DNA from: a virus
Direction: 5' to 3' (one strand)
Virus record (IMG/VR): IMGVR_UViG_3300033048_000147
Location: 1 to 23,158 of that record
DNA: 23,158 nucleotides
The notes beneath the pieces were generated by a model. That model was not told the DNA's origin and ran no database searches. It was given only the letters and a program-made list of their open reading frames with translations. The position numbers and the translations under genes are program-made. Below are positions 7,475-15,321 of the stretch, in pieces. The first letter of the stretch is position 1. Every line of letters starts with the position of its first letter.

Positions 7475-7897
7475 TCAGATCCATGCGGGCGCGGTCCCGG
7501 CGTAGGTGACCTTCGCCGTCACCGAGACGGTGAGTGCTTCTTCGAGTTGCTCGTTGCGGCTGAAGTTGGTGATCGAGAAGTCGGCTTCGAGACCGGAACC
7601 GGCCGCACCGTCGAGCACCTGCATGCCGATCTCCACATTGTTGAAGAACGCGTCCTTGATCGCTGTGAACCCCGCGTCGGCGGTGTCCCACACCATCTCG
7701 AACTCGACGCTCGCCTCCTTGAGCGTGCCGACCGTCGCCCGCCAGCCCGCGTTGGCGCGGGTCGTGATGTCGGCCTCGCCAGTCTCAAGGCTGAGCGTCA
7801 CATCCTTGACATTGGAGAGTTCGGTCCAGGAACCGGCTCCGCCGACGCCTCCGGTCTTGTAGTTGAGCACGGCGTCCATGCCGAGTTTGATGGCCAT
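7475..7897 (-). CDS. Major tail tube protein
   Basis: This 140-residue protein has the pattern of the TP901-1-type tail tube family: MAIKLGMDAVLNYKTGG at the start, LSNVKDVTLSLETGEADITT (a beta-strand and loop typical of tube proteins) and AGWRATVGTLKEASVEFEM in the middle, and beta-strand LEEALTVSVTAKVTYAG at the end. Length fits the family. ATG 7897 follows a GGAGATC Shine-Dalgarno. It polymerises to form the tail tube and is followed, 11 nt later, by the tail chaperone gene. A tube without any visible sheath gene nearby supports a siphovirus-type tail. Confidence 0.92.
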   Translation of the reverse strand: MAIKLGMDAVLNYKTGGVGGAGSWTELSNVKDVTLSLETGEADITTRANAGWRATVGTLKEASVEFEMVWDTADAGFTAIKDAFFNNVEIGMQVLDGAAGSGLEADFSITNFSRNEQLEEALTVSVTAKVTYAGTAPAWI

Positions 7898-7923
7898 GAT
7901 GATCTCCTATCTGCCTGTACTTC

Positions 7924-8328
7924 TCATTTCACCGAACCGGCCCAGTGCTTGGGCAGGCGGTCTTTGGTCTTCGTGAGTGCTGGTCCCATGAACGGCCGCT
8001 TTGGGTATCGCTGTCGCTTGTAGCGCCCGCCGAACTCATGAGCTCGCGCGGACTGACCGACGATGCGATGGTCCGGCCCGATGACGACGCGCTGCCTGTT
8101 CTTCTCCACCGCAAACCGGATCGCACTGCGGAGCTGTCCACGCCGGGTCTTGGGCGGTGTGCCGGGTTCGGCGGGATTCGGACTCTTGCGGATGCTCCGC
8201 TTGGCCGTGAGCCGGATCGTCGCGCCCGCATGGCCAAGACTCTCGATGTTCGCCCGACGCACTTTGCGGAGCACCTTGGGGATGTCCGAGCGGGTCCTTA
8301 CCTGGAGTCCAATGGCAGCACTGGTCAT
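7924..8328 (-). CDS. HK97 gp10-like head-tail / minor tail protein
   Basis: This basic 134-residue protein has features of the HK97 gp10 / virion-morphogenesis family: an N-terminal helix, SIRKSPNPAEPGTPPKTRRGQLRSA in the middle, GQSARAHEFGGRY (the conserved 'A-x-x-H-E-F-G' stretch) and YPKRPFMGPAL near the end. Members work at the head-tail junction or in early tail assembly. It overlaps the preceding gene by 4 nt (ATGA) and precedes the tail tube gene, the usual place. Confidence 0.85.
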   Translation of the reverse strand: MTSAAIGLQVRTRSDIPKVLRKVRRANIESLGHAGATIRLTAKRSIRKSPNPAEPGTPPKTRRGQLRSAIRFAVEKNRQRVVIGPDHRIVGQSARAHEFGGRYKRQRYPKRPFMGPALTKTKDRLPKHWAGSVK

Positions 8329-8753
8329 CGCAGCACCCGGAAGGTCAAAGTGATGATGCTGGTGAACAGACGCTTCTCGGTGAGGTGCTCAGGGGCAAAG
8401 ACGGGCTCGGTCGCCACCTTGAGCACCGGCACGCTGCCGACGCCAACGACCTGCACACGCCCGAGCCGGAAGTGGTCGGCGATCTCCTCGGCCAAGGTCA
8501 TGAGCGCATCGGCTTCGGTGTCGTCGGCGACTTTCTGCTGGACGCCAATGTCGATCGCGTAGTCGTGCTGGTTCTGATTCCGGCTCGATGCCAGGACCTC
8601 GACGCCTTTGGGCACGACCGAGACATGCAGGTCGACCATCTCCGGCAGATCGAACACGGGCTGGTAATGACGCGCGGCGGTGAACGCCTGGCCGAACGAT
8701 CCGGCGTTGAGCGATGCGACAACGGCGTCGGCGATGGCGATGAGCGTGCTCAT
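8325..8753 (-). CDS. Putative tail terminator / head-tail completion protein
   Basis: This 142-residue protein is soluble with alternating helix and strand. It begins MSTLIAIADAVVASLNAG, then has LPEMVDLHVSVVPKG and HDYAIDIGVQQKVADDTEAD, and ends in a hydrophobic beta-strand FTSIITLTFRVLR. That arrangement, and its place just before the gp10-like and tail tube genes, resembles tail terminator (lambda gpU-like) or completion proteins. It overlaps both neighbours by 4 nt. The functional name is inferred from order; homology was not tested. Confidence 0.7.
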   Translation of the reverse strand: MSTLIAIADAVVASLNAGSFGQAFTAARHYQPVFDLPEMVDLHVSVVPKGVEVLASSRNQNQHDYAIDIGVQQKVADDTEADALMTLAEEIADHFRLGRVQVVGVGSVPVLKVATEPVFAPEHLTEKRLFTSIITLTFRVLR

Positions 8754-9025
8754 GGCGTTCCCCCCGACTGGCTCTGTGTTCGCCCGTTCAGACGACCCTC
8801 AAGGTATGACACCCGCCGCTCCATCGAGTAGAGGTCACTGCGGAGGCTACGGATCTCGCCGGTGAGGTCGGTGATGCGTGACTCGATCTGGTCGAGTTTG
8901 GTCGTAACGACACCCCACTGGACGGTGAACGCCAGCACCGCGATCGCAGCCGTCATGCCCACACCCGCCCAGCGGGCCTTGGTGCCGTTCGTGTTGGTGG
9001 GTGCTTTCTCGGTCGTGCTGCTCAT
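8750..9025 (-). CDS. Small membrane protein with one TM helix and coiled coil
   Basis: This 91-residue protein has a polar N-terminus, one membrane helix at about residues 20-42 (WAGVGMTAAIAVLAFTVQWG) and a heptad-rich coiled coil at about 43-80 (KLDQIESRITDLTGEIRSLR). It lies with 4-nt overlaps between the head-tail joining candidate and the terminator candidate. Topology would be N-in with the coiled coil outside, or the reverse. Function is unknown; i-spanin or holin-accessory roles are possible from architecture but unproved. Confidence 0.75.
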   Translation of the reverse strand: MSSTTEKAPTNTNGTKARWAGVGMTAAIAVLAFTVQWGVVTTKLDQIESRITDLTGEIRSLRSDLYSMERRVSYLEGRLNGRTQSQSGGTP

Positions 9026-9408
9026 GGGGCGCCCTCCGTGGCGATGTGCTTGGTGTGGATGCGGAGCGTCTTGCGGTAGGGATCGCTGTAGCGGAAGATG
9101 GGTTCGTCCCCGGGTGAGAGAACCTCGTAGACGAAGGTGGTCGTGCCCTCGGCCTCTCGAATCAGATCGCCGCGTTTGGGCAGCGTGATCTGTGCATCAA
9201 GAACGAGGTCCGCCGTGCGGATCAGGAAGTCCCGCGTCTCGGTCTTCTGGACGATCCCGTACTCGTCGGCCTGCTCGAAAACAGTCCTGCCGACAGTGGC
9301 CTGCACACCTACAGAGGAGGTCCCGCGCACATAAGTCACCGCCCGCGTCATGTGCTGGTGACGCTGGTCATCGAGCCAGGTCGCGCCTTGTTCGAGCATG
9401 TCAGCCAC
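9022..9408 (-). CDS. Putative head-tail joining (stopper) protein
   Basis: This protein has about 128 residues. The frame also contains GTG 9414 and ATG 9399. I prefer GTG 9408 because AAGGAG ends 5 nt upstream of it, and MADMLEQGATWLDDQRHQH is a natural family-like start. Residues about 20-120 are beta-rich (VTYVRGTSSVGVQATVGRTV, TRDFLIRTADLVL, YSDPYRKTLRIHTKHI). It lies after the DUF2190 protein and before the terminator candidate, where head-tail connector or stopper proteins are encoded. Assignment is by context and overall pattern. Confidence 0.7.
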   Translation of the reverse strand: MADMLEQGATWLDDQRHQHMTRAVTYVRGTSSVGVQATVGRTVFEQADEYGIVQKTETRDFLIRTADLVLDAQITLPKRGDLIREAEGTTTFVYEVLSPGDEPIFRYSDPYRKTLRIHTKHIATEGAP

Positions 9409-9429
9409 AGCCACTCCTTCCCTTCGTCC

Positions 9430-9768
9430 CTACTGGCTCATCCGAACACGGACGGTCGCGTCGTTATCCGTCGCGTCGGCGACGACTCGACCGAGCCCTT
9501 TGTTCGCGCCCGTTGCGTCGTCGGTCGTGGCCTGCCTCAGATCCGCGTCCCAATACACATCCGCACCCGCCGCGATCGCCTTGCCAAGACCGATCGCCTT
9601 GGGAAAGTCGAAGACCCCGACGACCGCCAGTGCGCCCAGTGTGTTCGCAAGGATGTCGAGCTTGGCGACGCCGACGAGTTCGCCCTGAACGACCACATCA
9701 CCCGCCGCGACATCGGCCGCGGGTGTGTAGTCGATCGAGTTGCCTTCATGGATATATGTTGCACTCAT
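9430..9768 (-). CDS. DUF2190 family capsid-associated protein
   Basis: This 112-residue protein begins MSATYIHEGNSIDYTPAADV, followed by AAGDVVVQGELVGVAK and GKAIAAGADVYWDADLRQAT, which match DUF2190 proteins encoded directly after phage major capsid genes (decoration or head-fibre proteins). I chose ATG 9768 because AGGAG lies 9 nt upstream and the start fits the family. An upstream in-frame ATG at 9834 would add 22 Gly/Gln-rich residues but lacks a good ribosome site. It lies about 80 nt after the capsid gene stop. Confidence 0.85.
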   Translation of the reverse strand: MSATYIHEGNSIDYTPAADVAAGDVVVQGELVGVAKLDILANTLGALAVVGVFDFPKAIGLGKAIAAGADVYWDADLRQATTDDATGANKGLGRVVADATDNDATVRVRMSQ

Positions 9769-9849
9769 TGCTTGTGGCTCCTGTTGATTGGGATCACCGC
9801 CGCCGGCTTGTCCGCCTCCGGGAATCTGTGACATAGTGTGTTCACCGCT

Positions 9850-11346
9850 TTAGGCCTCGCCCTTCATCTTTACGCCGCCGCGCGGCTCTTGAAGCGCGAC
9901 GCCGAAGTCGTGGTAGCCGCGCATCTGGATGCCCAGGTTGTTGAAGTCGGCGTCGGCGCTTTCAACCGTCGGCTGCTGCTGGCCGTTGAGGAACGCGACC
10001 TCGATCACGGGCATGTCGTTCGGATCGGCGAGCACATACCACGCCAGACTCGAAAAGCCCGTGTACTTCGGGTTGCTCAGATAGCTCGAACGCACCGGGC
10101 GGAACTTGCCCGCGTGCGGGTTGGCGACCGGGGTCTTCTTGGTCGAAGATGGGTCGCGCAGCTCGGTCGAGTTCATGATCTGCGTCGCTGGCACATAGAG
10201 CGCGTTGGGGACGAGCAGGATGACGGGTGCGACCGCCAGTGGATGGCCATCGGGGTCGGTCTGATCGAGGAAAAGCGTTTCGGCCTGTGTCAAGGCATCG
10301 ATACCCAAGGCCGTGCCGACGCCTTCTGCGTAGTTGTTGTTGCCCGCAATAAAGAACGCGGCGTTGTTGAGGAAGGCGCTCCAGAAGACCTCGTTGAGTT
10401 TGAGCGCACCGCCACGACCGAGTCGACGCGGGACAGCCGTCAGCGCATCGAGATCATCATTGATCAGATCGCGACGATCGATCCCGAACATGCGGCCGTA
10501 GGTCTTGGCCTGGTTCGTGTACGCCGTCTCTCCGACCGTGGCGTGTTTGAGTTCGCCACCCGGTGCGATTTCCTCGTAGACGAAGCCGCCGGTGAGCGAG
10601 TAACTGGAGACCTGCTTGAAGTCACGCACGGAGCGGATCGCAGCCAGTTCGCGCCAGGTCGATTCGACAGCCTCGAAGCCCGCGCGCAGGAACTTGTTGG
10701 CGACATTGCTCAGAATGCCGGGCAGGCTCATTGTGCTCAGTCCCGCTGCCTGCACATCGGCGAAGGCGAACTGGAGCAGTCCCTTGAGGTCGCTGCGTCC
10801 GTAGCCGCGATAGCCGTTGGCCTGCGCGAAGATGAGCAGCGTCTCACACAACCCGAGCCCATGGCGGTATTGCCGCTGGGCGACATCGAGCGTGCGCTCG
10901 GTGAACTGTGATTCGAGTGTCTCGGTGTCCAGACCACCAGCCACGCACATCGCCGCCTCGATGATCGATCCCTCGATCCGATCGCTCTGCGAGCGTGGCC
11001 CACCGATCCCCTCGTAACTGCGACCGAGCCGCATGACCTCGAGCTGGTACTTGTCGGGCTTCCATCCCGCCTCGAGCGCTGCGTGCGCCAGGCGACCGAG
11101 ATCATCAGCGAGTTCCGGGCGCTGCGTGAGCACCTCGGCCGTCATCGCCTGGATGCGCTGGCGTCGCTCCGACTCGGCCCGAGCCCGCGACGTGATCTGA
11201 TCAATCTCTGCCGCCGGGTCGCTTGCGGTGATGGTGCCGTTGCGCTGCGCCGGGGAGGGCTGACTCGCTTCGATGGTGGCGGCGTTGTTCTTCGATGTGT
11301 CATCGGTCATCGCCGCATCGTCATGGTTGTTCTGGGGGTCCGGCAT
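9850..11346 (-). CDS. Nested internal start: scaffold-capsid product
   Basis: Inside the protease-capsid gene, Met191 (ATG 11346, MPDPQNNHDD) is preceded by AGGAG with a 9-nt spacer, a much better site than chance. Initiation here would give a 498-residue protein holding only the scaffold-like and capsid parts. Phages that fuse protease and capsid need many more capsid than protease copies, so a nested start (as lambda C/Nu3 uses) would solve the ratio. This is predicted from the ribosome site and the domain boundary, which coincide. Confidence 0.6.
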   Translation of the reverse strand: MPDPQNNHDDAAMTDDTSKNNAATIEASQPSPAQRNGTITASDPAAEIDQITSRARAESERRQRIQAMTAEVLTQRPELADDLGRLAHAALEAGWKPDKYQLEVMRLGRSYEGIGGPRSQSDRIEGSIIEAAMCVAGGLDTETLESQFTERTLDVAQRQYRHGLGLCETLLIFAQANGYRGYGRSDLKGLLQFAFADVQAAGLSTMSLPGILSNVANKFLRAGFEAVESTWRELAAIRSVRDFKQVSSYSLTGGFVYEEIAPGGELKHATVGETAYTNQAKTYGRMFGIDRRDLINDDLDALTAVPRRLGRGGALKLNEVFWSAFLNNAAFFIAGNNNYAEGVGTALGIDALTQAETLFLDQTDPDGHPLAVAPVILLVPNALYVPATQIMNSTELRDPSSTKKTPVANPHAGKFRPVRSSYLSNPKYTGFSSLAWYVLADPNDMPVIEVAFLNGQQQPTVESADADFNNLGIQMRGYHDFGVALQEPRGGVKMKGEA

Positions 11347-11916
11347 CGTGTGATTCTCCTGCTGTTGCTGTGCGGCGATTCGGGCGCGGGTTTGCTGGTC
11401 CGCACCAAGATCGACGAAACTGATCTCGTTGAGTGTGGTCTTGTGGGCGATGTAGATCGGGCCTTTGAACTTTCGGCCGTTCACCGTCACCGATACATCG
11501 CGTTTGATGAACTCGAGTTCGTCGACCGATGCGCCGATCGAGGCTTGCCAGGGGAAGCCCTTCTTCCCGCTGGCCACGATCTCTTGGGCTGCGGGGGTGT
11601 CGCGAGACACGACACCCTCGGCGATGAGCTTGCCGTTTTCGATGGCGATCCGCTCGGTGTGCCCGACGCCCTCGAGCGCCGAGTGCTGGAAGCGAACCGG
11701 GCGCTGCTGGGCCGGGATCTTCAGGCCGTCGAGGTTGACCACAACCGGGTAGGCGAACCCGAGCGTTCGGATCGGACCGCCGGTGTAGGCGACCATCGAG
11801 AACTTCGGGAGCGCATCGGACCCGCCACCATCACCATCCGGGTGCGCGGCGGCTTCAATTGCGACCTCACAATCGATCGCCAGAATGTCAGGCGGCTTAT
11901 TGATCGTCTGGGTCAT
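9850..11916 (-). CDS. Prohead protease-major capsid protein fusion
   Basis: This 688-residue polyprotein combines an HK97-type prohead protease with the major capsid protein. Residues about 10-185 are the protease: RFQHSALEGVGHTE (75-88) holds the likely catalytic His, WQASIGA (123-129) the likely catalytic Ser126, and TTLNEISFVDLGAD (160-173) is the conserved C-terminal strand. Residues about 186-300 are polar and helical, Gln/Ala/Glu-rich, consistent with a scaffold (delta) domain. Residues about 310-688 are the capsid fold (GSIIEAAMCVAGGL, TYGRMFGIDRRDLINDDLDAL, PAVAPVILLVPNALYVP-like region). I chose ATG 11916 because AAAGGAAC lies upstream; it overlaps the portal gene by 20 nt. An internal start at 11346 probably makes the capsid protein alone. 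Confidence 0.92.
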   Translation of the reverse strand: MTQTINKPPDILAIDCEVAIEAAAHPDGDGGGSDALPKFSMVAYTGGPIRTLGFAYPVVVNLDGLKIPAQQRPVRFQHSALEGVGHTERIAIENGKLIAEGVVSRDTPAAQEIVASGKKGFPWQASIGASVDELEFIKRDVSVTVNGRKFKGPIYIAHKTTLNEISFVDLGADQQTRARIAAQQQQENHTMPDPQNNHDDAAMTDDTSKNNAATIEASQPSPAQRNGTITASDPAAEIDQITSRARAESERRQRIQAMTAEVLTQRPELADDLGRLAHAALEAGWKPDKYQLEVMRLGRSYEGIGGPRSQSDRIEGSIIEAAMCVAGGLDTETLESQFTERTLDVAQRQYRHGLGLCETLLIFAQANGYRGYGRSDLKGLLQFAFADVQAAGLSTMSLPGILSNVANKFLRAGFEAVESTWRELAAIRSVRDFKQVSSYSLTGGFVYEEIAPGGELKHATVGETAYTNQAKTYGRMFGIDRRDLINDDLDALTAVPRRLGRGGALKLNEVFWSAFLNNAAFFIAGNNNYAEGVGTALGIDALTQAETLFLDQTDPDGHPLAVAPVILLVPNALYVPATQIMNSTELRDPSSTKKTPVANPHAGKFRPVRSSYLSNPKYTGFSSLAWYVLADPNDMPVIEVAFLNGQQQPTVESADADFNNLGIQMRGYHDFGVALQEPRGGVKMKGEA
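11356..11360 (-). promoter_or_regulatory. Internal ribosome binding site (AGGAG) for nested capsid start
   Basis: AGGAG on the minus strand sits 9 nt before the in-frame ATG at 11346, exactly at the boundary between the protease domain and the polar scaffold-like region. It is imposed on codons for the Gln/Glu run before Met191. Confidence 0.6.
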
Positions 11917-13417
11917 CGTCTTGTTCCTTTGTGCCTGCGGGGACGGGAGCATCTGGGGCGTCTGCGGCGTCCGGGGGCTGAATGCCGAGCGTCTGCATCA
12001 ACTCGCGTTCCTTGGCGATCTGGCGCAGCTCGGCCTCCCAGTCGAGCCCCTGCTTGGCGTATTCGCGTGCAAGCGATGTCGTGCGACTGTCGAGCCGCGT
12101 GGACTGGGCGTTGGCTTCCTTGGCCGGGTCGACGTGCTCGGTCCCGTCCCAGAACCACTGGTGGGTGCGAACGGCATCGCGCAGCCGCATTGATTGCGGC
12201 AGCAGCCCCTCGACAAGAACAGCCTCGTCGAACCACGCGTGGAAGATGTGATCGAGCACGCAGCGTTCGATGTGCGCCTGCTCGATGCGGATGCTCTTGA
12301 AGTAGGCCTGGTGGTCAAGCCGACCGGAGGCGTAGTTGTACCCCGAGGAGTTGCCAGCCGCGACGTTGAACGGCATGTTCAGGCACCGGGCGATCTCGTT
12401 GAGAATCTCGCGCTTGAACTCGCCGTAGGTGGTAGAAGGCTGCTCGGCCTTCATCTGCGCCATCTTCCAGCCGCCGGGCATGGTCAGGAGCATCCGCTGT
12501 TCGAGTTCGATCGCATCCATCGGCTCGACGTCTTCCGCCTCGCCGTTGGCCGGTGCGTCCGTGTAGAGCACACCCGCGAAATCGGCCGCTGTCTCTGCGG
12601 CGCTGATCACGGCGAGTGTGAACCGGCGCAGTTGCGCAAACAATGGGAGCGCGGGTGTGATGTCGGGAATGCCACGACTCTGACCGGGCCGGTCGGCCCG
12701 GAAGTAGTGGATCATGACCTGCGCGGAGATGCGGTTGTACTCGAGGTTTGAGAACCATCGCAGATCGCCGGGATGTTGCTTGAGGACGTGGTACTCGGTC
12801 GGATTGCCGAAGTCGTCGAAGACGATGCCGTCGATCATGTGGGGGGCGCGAGGTGTGTGAGGGTTGTTGGTGCGGAGATCCGGCGTCGCGATCTGATCCG
12901 CCTCGATGAGACGGACATCGAGCTGGACTGGCGAGGCATGACTGGGATTGCGGGCCAGGAGCATGAACCCCTCGCCGGACTCGGCCCGCGCCATCCGCAT
13001 CGTGCGGAGTTTGGCGGCGAGCCCGATGGTCCGCGCCCAGTCGGCAAAGGCCATCTCGATGCGCCGATCCGCATCGGGATCACCGGTCAACATCTGGAGA
13101 CGCGGCCCCGTCCCGATGACATCGTTGGCGAGCGTCAGCACGATCCCGCGGGCGTAGCTGTTGTTGGCAACCTCGTAGCGGGCCCGGTTGCGCAGCACGC
13201 GCCGGACTTCGGGATTGGCGGCCGCGTCGGCGCTGAGACCATCGGCGTTCGCCCAATGGCGGCGGTTCCCATCCGTGGTCGCCGCCGCGTCGTACCGGGC
13301 TTGAAGAGGTCGCAGACTGACGACTGGATTCCGCACCCGCGCACCGTGCGCGACTCGTGTGTCATCGCTTCGGTGCGGTGTGTGCGTAGCCAGCGTGTTG
13401 ATCAGTCGCCTGAGCAT
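11897..13417 (-). CDS. Phage portal protein (lambda family)
   Basis: This 506-residue protein forms the dodecameric DNA gate at the capsid vertex. The pattern is that of lambda gpB-type portals: a basic N-terminus, RRVLRNRARYEVANNSYARG (a hallmark start), TLANDVIGTGPRLQML, FADWARTIGLAAKLRTMRMA, ESGEGFMLLARN, the VRLIEADQI strand, HYFRADRPGQSRGIPDITPA, and CLNMPFNVAAGNSSGYNYAS. The last residues are Asp/Gln-rich. ATG 13417 is preceded by a purine-rich GAGGGA. It lies between the small connector-like gene and the protease-capsid fusion, as expected. Confidence 0.95.
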   Translation of the reverse strand: MLRRLINTLATHTPHRSDDTRVAHGARVRNPVVSLRPLQARYDAAATTDGNRRHWANADGLSADAAANPEVRRVLRNRARYEVANNSYARGIVLTLANDVIGTGPRLQMLTGDPDADRRIEMAFADWARTIGLAAKLRTMRMARAESGEGFMLLARNPSHASPVQLDVRLIEADQIATPDLRTNNPHTPRAPHMIDGIVFDDFGNPTEYHVLKQHPGDLRWFSNLEYNRISAQVMIHYFRADRPGQSRGIPDITPALPLFAQLRRFTLAVISAAETAADFAGVLYTDAPANGEAEDVEPMDAIELEQRMLLTMPGGWKMAQMKAEQPSTTYGEFKREILNEIARCLNMPFNVAAGNSSGYNYASGRLDHQAYFKSIRIEQAHIERCVLDHIFHAWFDEAVLVEGLLPQSMRLRDAVRTHQWFWDGTEHVDPAKEANAQSTRLDSRTTSLAREYAKQGLDWEAELRQIAKERELMQTLGIQPPDAADAPDAPVPAGTKEQDDDPDDQ

Positions 13418-13444
13418 CCGTGCTCGTCCCTCTCGATTCCTCAG

Positions 13445-13642
13445 TCAGGCCGTCCCGTGCGGGATGGCCCGGGTGATCTTGATCCCGAGCCCCTTCTTCT
13501 TCGCAGCCGCCTTCGAGTTCAGATACCGATCCGCCTCGACCTGGTCCTTCAAACCGTGCTGCTCGACACTGCCCGAATCACCCTGCGCCCGCTTGGGGCC
13601 GCTGGCGTTGTCCTTGATGTTCTGGTCGAGATCGTTCGGCAT
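13445..13642 (-). CDS. Small conserved head gene, connector-like position
   Basis: This protein has 65 residues from ATG 13642 (MPNDLDQNIKDNASGPKRAQ). A GTG at 13675 would add 11 unconvincing residues. It has a polar N-terminus, then QHGLKDQVEADRYLNSKAAA and a Lys-rich stretch KKKGLGIKITRAIP. It lies directly upstream of the portal gene, the place of lambda gpW, but I cannot confirm gpW homology from sequence. The Shine-Dalgarno is weak. It is 126 nt after the AbiE toxin stop, so it may have belonged with the terminase operon before the AbiE pair was inserted. Confidence 0.65.
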   Translation of the reverse strand: MPNDLDQNIKDNASGPKRAQGDSGSVEQHGLKDQVEADRYLNSKAAAKKKGLGIKITRAIPHGTA

Positions 13643-13743
13643 GGCAGCATCCACTGCGGTACATGCAAGAGGCACGACCGCTATGGATCACCTATGCTGT
13701 TGATTCAGATGATGCCCGCTTACGAACGGCTTTCGATCAGCTC

Positions 13744-13759
13744 ATTCCAGATATGGAAT
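13744..13759. repeat. Short inverted repeat after the AbiE pair
   Basis: ATTCCA-GATA-TGGAAT is a perfect 6-bp stem with a 4-nt loop in the gap (13643-13768) between the AbiE toxin stop and the small head gene. It has no T-run, so it is a weak terminator candidate at best, and could be a regulatory or junction sequence. The gap is visibly richer in A+T than the genes around it; nothing else was seen in it. Confidence 0.4.
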
Positions 13760-13768
13760 CGAGGCGGG

Positions 13769-14683
13769 TCAGATCCAAGGGCCGGACGCTTGCCAGTTGC
13801 GTTCGAACTGTGTTCCGTTGCTGATGGCAGCTACGACCGGCAGCAGGAACTCGGTGACCTTCTCGACGACTTCCGGGAAGTCTTCGGGACACACCGCTGG
13901 CACGAGGCGTTTGCGGAACGCCTTCCACTGCGCACGCCTTGAAGGGTCGGCGGCGAATCCAAGGGTCATCGCCAACGGCTGGACTGGAATGGCCGTGCCA
14001 CGATGCTCACAGGTCGTTCGGATGGCTCTCGCGAGAGTCGCGCCATCAAACGAGAAACCGCGGGCCAACCACCAGATGTCGTGGAAGTCCTTCATCCTGC
14101 TGTTGGCCTCGCCACGTCGGAGCATGACCTCGAGCTTCTCGGCCACGGTGGTCTCCGGTGGATACGCCTTCAGACACGGCCCTGGCATGTCAAGAAACGT
14201 CGGGAATTTGATATCACGTGGCTCGGGGGTCACCCTGTCTCCGAAACCGACATCGATCTGCATCGCCAGTCGCGTATTGCCAAGCATGCCGCGGAAGGTC
14301 ACACGGATCCCCGAATAATCAGCTTCCTCTACGATCGTCGCTCCGAGCACGCTGCTCTCGTCGAACGCGAGGCCGTCGTCTTCGACCGTCTGCTGGCAGA
14401 TATCCCGAACAATCGACTCCACCGTGTCGATCTCATTGGCGACCCGGCCGAGAAGGTCGATGTCACGAGTCGTGCGATACGACGCGGTGTCCCATACCCG
14501 CAGCAGAAGCGCGCCTTTGAGGACGAACTTCGACGCGTGCGGCGACTCTGAGAGCCGATACAGGAATCGCTCCATGGCGAAGAGCTGCACAAGGTCATTG
14601 AACGAGCGCCCGCTGGAACGCGCCTGATTGAGCAGACGGGCGTGGACGGAGGCCGCCAGGTTGGTCGGCTGGCCCTTCTTCAC
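13769..14683 (-). CDS. abiEii: AbiEii-type nucleotidyltransferase toxin
   Basis: This 304-residue protein is the toxin of a type IV toxin-antitoxin / abortive infection pair. It has the nucleotidyltransferase core: KGALLLRVWD (56-65) then TRDIDLLG (72-79), a G-A variant of the GS...DxD motif with Asp74 and Asp76 as metal ligands. MQIDVGFGD (141-149) is the third-acidic region, AEKLEVMLRRGE (181-192) the conserved AEK stretch, and SRMKDFHDIWWL (195-206) the Lys/Asp motif. It starts at GTG 14683 and overlaps the antitoxin gene by 4 nt (GTGA). Family members modify tRNA or bind GTP and cause reversible growth arrest. All key motifs are intact, so it should be active. Confidence 0.9.
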   Translation of the reverse strand: MKKGQPTNLAASVHARLLNQARSSGRSFNDLVQLFAMERFLYRLSESPHASKFVLKGALLLRVWDTASYRTTRDIDLLGRVANEIDTVESIVRDICQQTVEDDGLAFDESSVLGATIVEEADYSGIRVTFRGMLGNTRLAMQIDVGFGDRVTPEPRDIKFPTFLDMPGPCLKAYPPETTVAEKLEVMLRRGEANSRMKDFHDIWWLARGFSFDGATLARAIRTTCEHRGTAIPVQPLAMTLGFAADPSRRAQWKAFRKRLVPAVCPEDFPEVVEKVTEFLLPVVAAISNGTQFERNWQASGPWI

Positions 14684-15306
14684 AGGATCGCCTCGATGTA
14701 GGGCATCATGATCTGTCGGACACGATTGATGTCGGCGAACCTCAGCAGATCATCCATGTTTGATCCTCGACGCCGGAGATATGTTCGCAGCGCTTCGACC
14801 GCGACATCGGTCCCGACCTTGTTGCGGAACTTAAAGCAGTCAGCGATCGTCTTCGGTGCGCTGAAGATGCGCACGGGTGTCCCGCTGATGCTGTGCTCCT
14901 CCACCCCCTTGGTGAAGGACCGGCCACCGAAGCGATAGATCTGGATTGGCGGGTGAGCGAGTTTCGGTGTCCGAGAGCCCGGGGCCAGCGCGAGATCCAC
15001 GCGGTGTGGGATCTGTGTCGTCAGCTCGTGAAATGCCAGCGCAGAGATCAGGCACACGACGGCCGAGGGCACTTTGATCGCGGCCACGACGAGATCCGGG
15101 TCGGAAATCGGGGGTGCATCGGCGAGCTGGTAGATGCCACGGCTCACCCGCTCGATGATGCCCGCCTCCCGCATGGCGGAGAGGGTCCGCGGGTGGACGC
15201 CAGCCGCCCGAGCGTCGCCCGCGCGGAATGTGCCTCCAGCTTCTTGGAAGAACCTCCTGGCTCGCTCGAAAGGAGAGGATGTCGGGCTGGATGGGTGTTT
15301 GGACAT
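14680..15306 (-). CDS. abiEi: AbiEi-type antitoxin / transcriptional regulator
   Basis: This 208-residue protein is the antitoxin partner. Residues about 10-70 form a winged-helix DNA-binding domain (FFQEAGGTFRAGDARAAGVH, PRTLSAMREAGIIERVSRGI, then YQLAD), the typical AbiEi N-terminus. Residues about 75-205 are the antitoxin domain (VCLISALAFHELTTQIPHRV, FSAPKTIADCFKFRNKVGTD). AbiEi proteins neutralise AbiEii without stable binding and repress their own promoter through inverted repeats; a candidate palindrome lies just upstream at 15322-15337. The pair is cotranscribed, antitoxin first. Confidence 0.9.
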   Translation of the reverse strand: MSKHPSSPTSSPFERARRFFQEAGGTFRAGDARAAGVHPRTLSAMREAGIIERVSRGIYQLADAPPISDPDLVVAAIKVPSAVVCLISALAFHELTTQIPHRVDLALAPGSRTPKLAHPPIQIYRFGGRSFTKGVEEHSISGTPVRIFSAPKTIADCFKFRNKVGTDVAVEALRTYLRRRGSNMDDLLRFADINRVRQIMMPYIEAIL

Positions 15307-15321
15307 GGATCAACTCGTCAC

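Noticed and set aside
11083-12300. Plus-strand open frame of 405 codons opposite capsid and portal genes
   Set aside because: It is Arg/Gly/Val-rich antisense shadow with no ribosome site or domain.
12773-13942. Plus-strand open frame of 389 codons opposite the portal and AbiE toxin genes
   Set aside because: It is antisense to a clear portal gene and crosses a gene boundary; no domain is visible.
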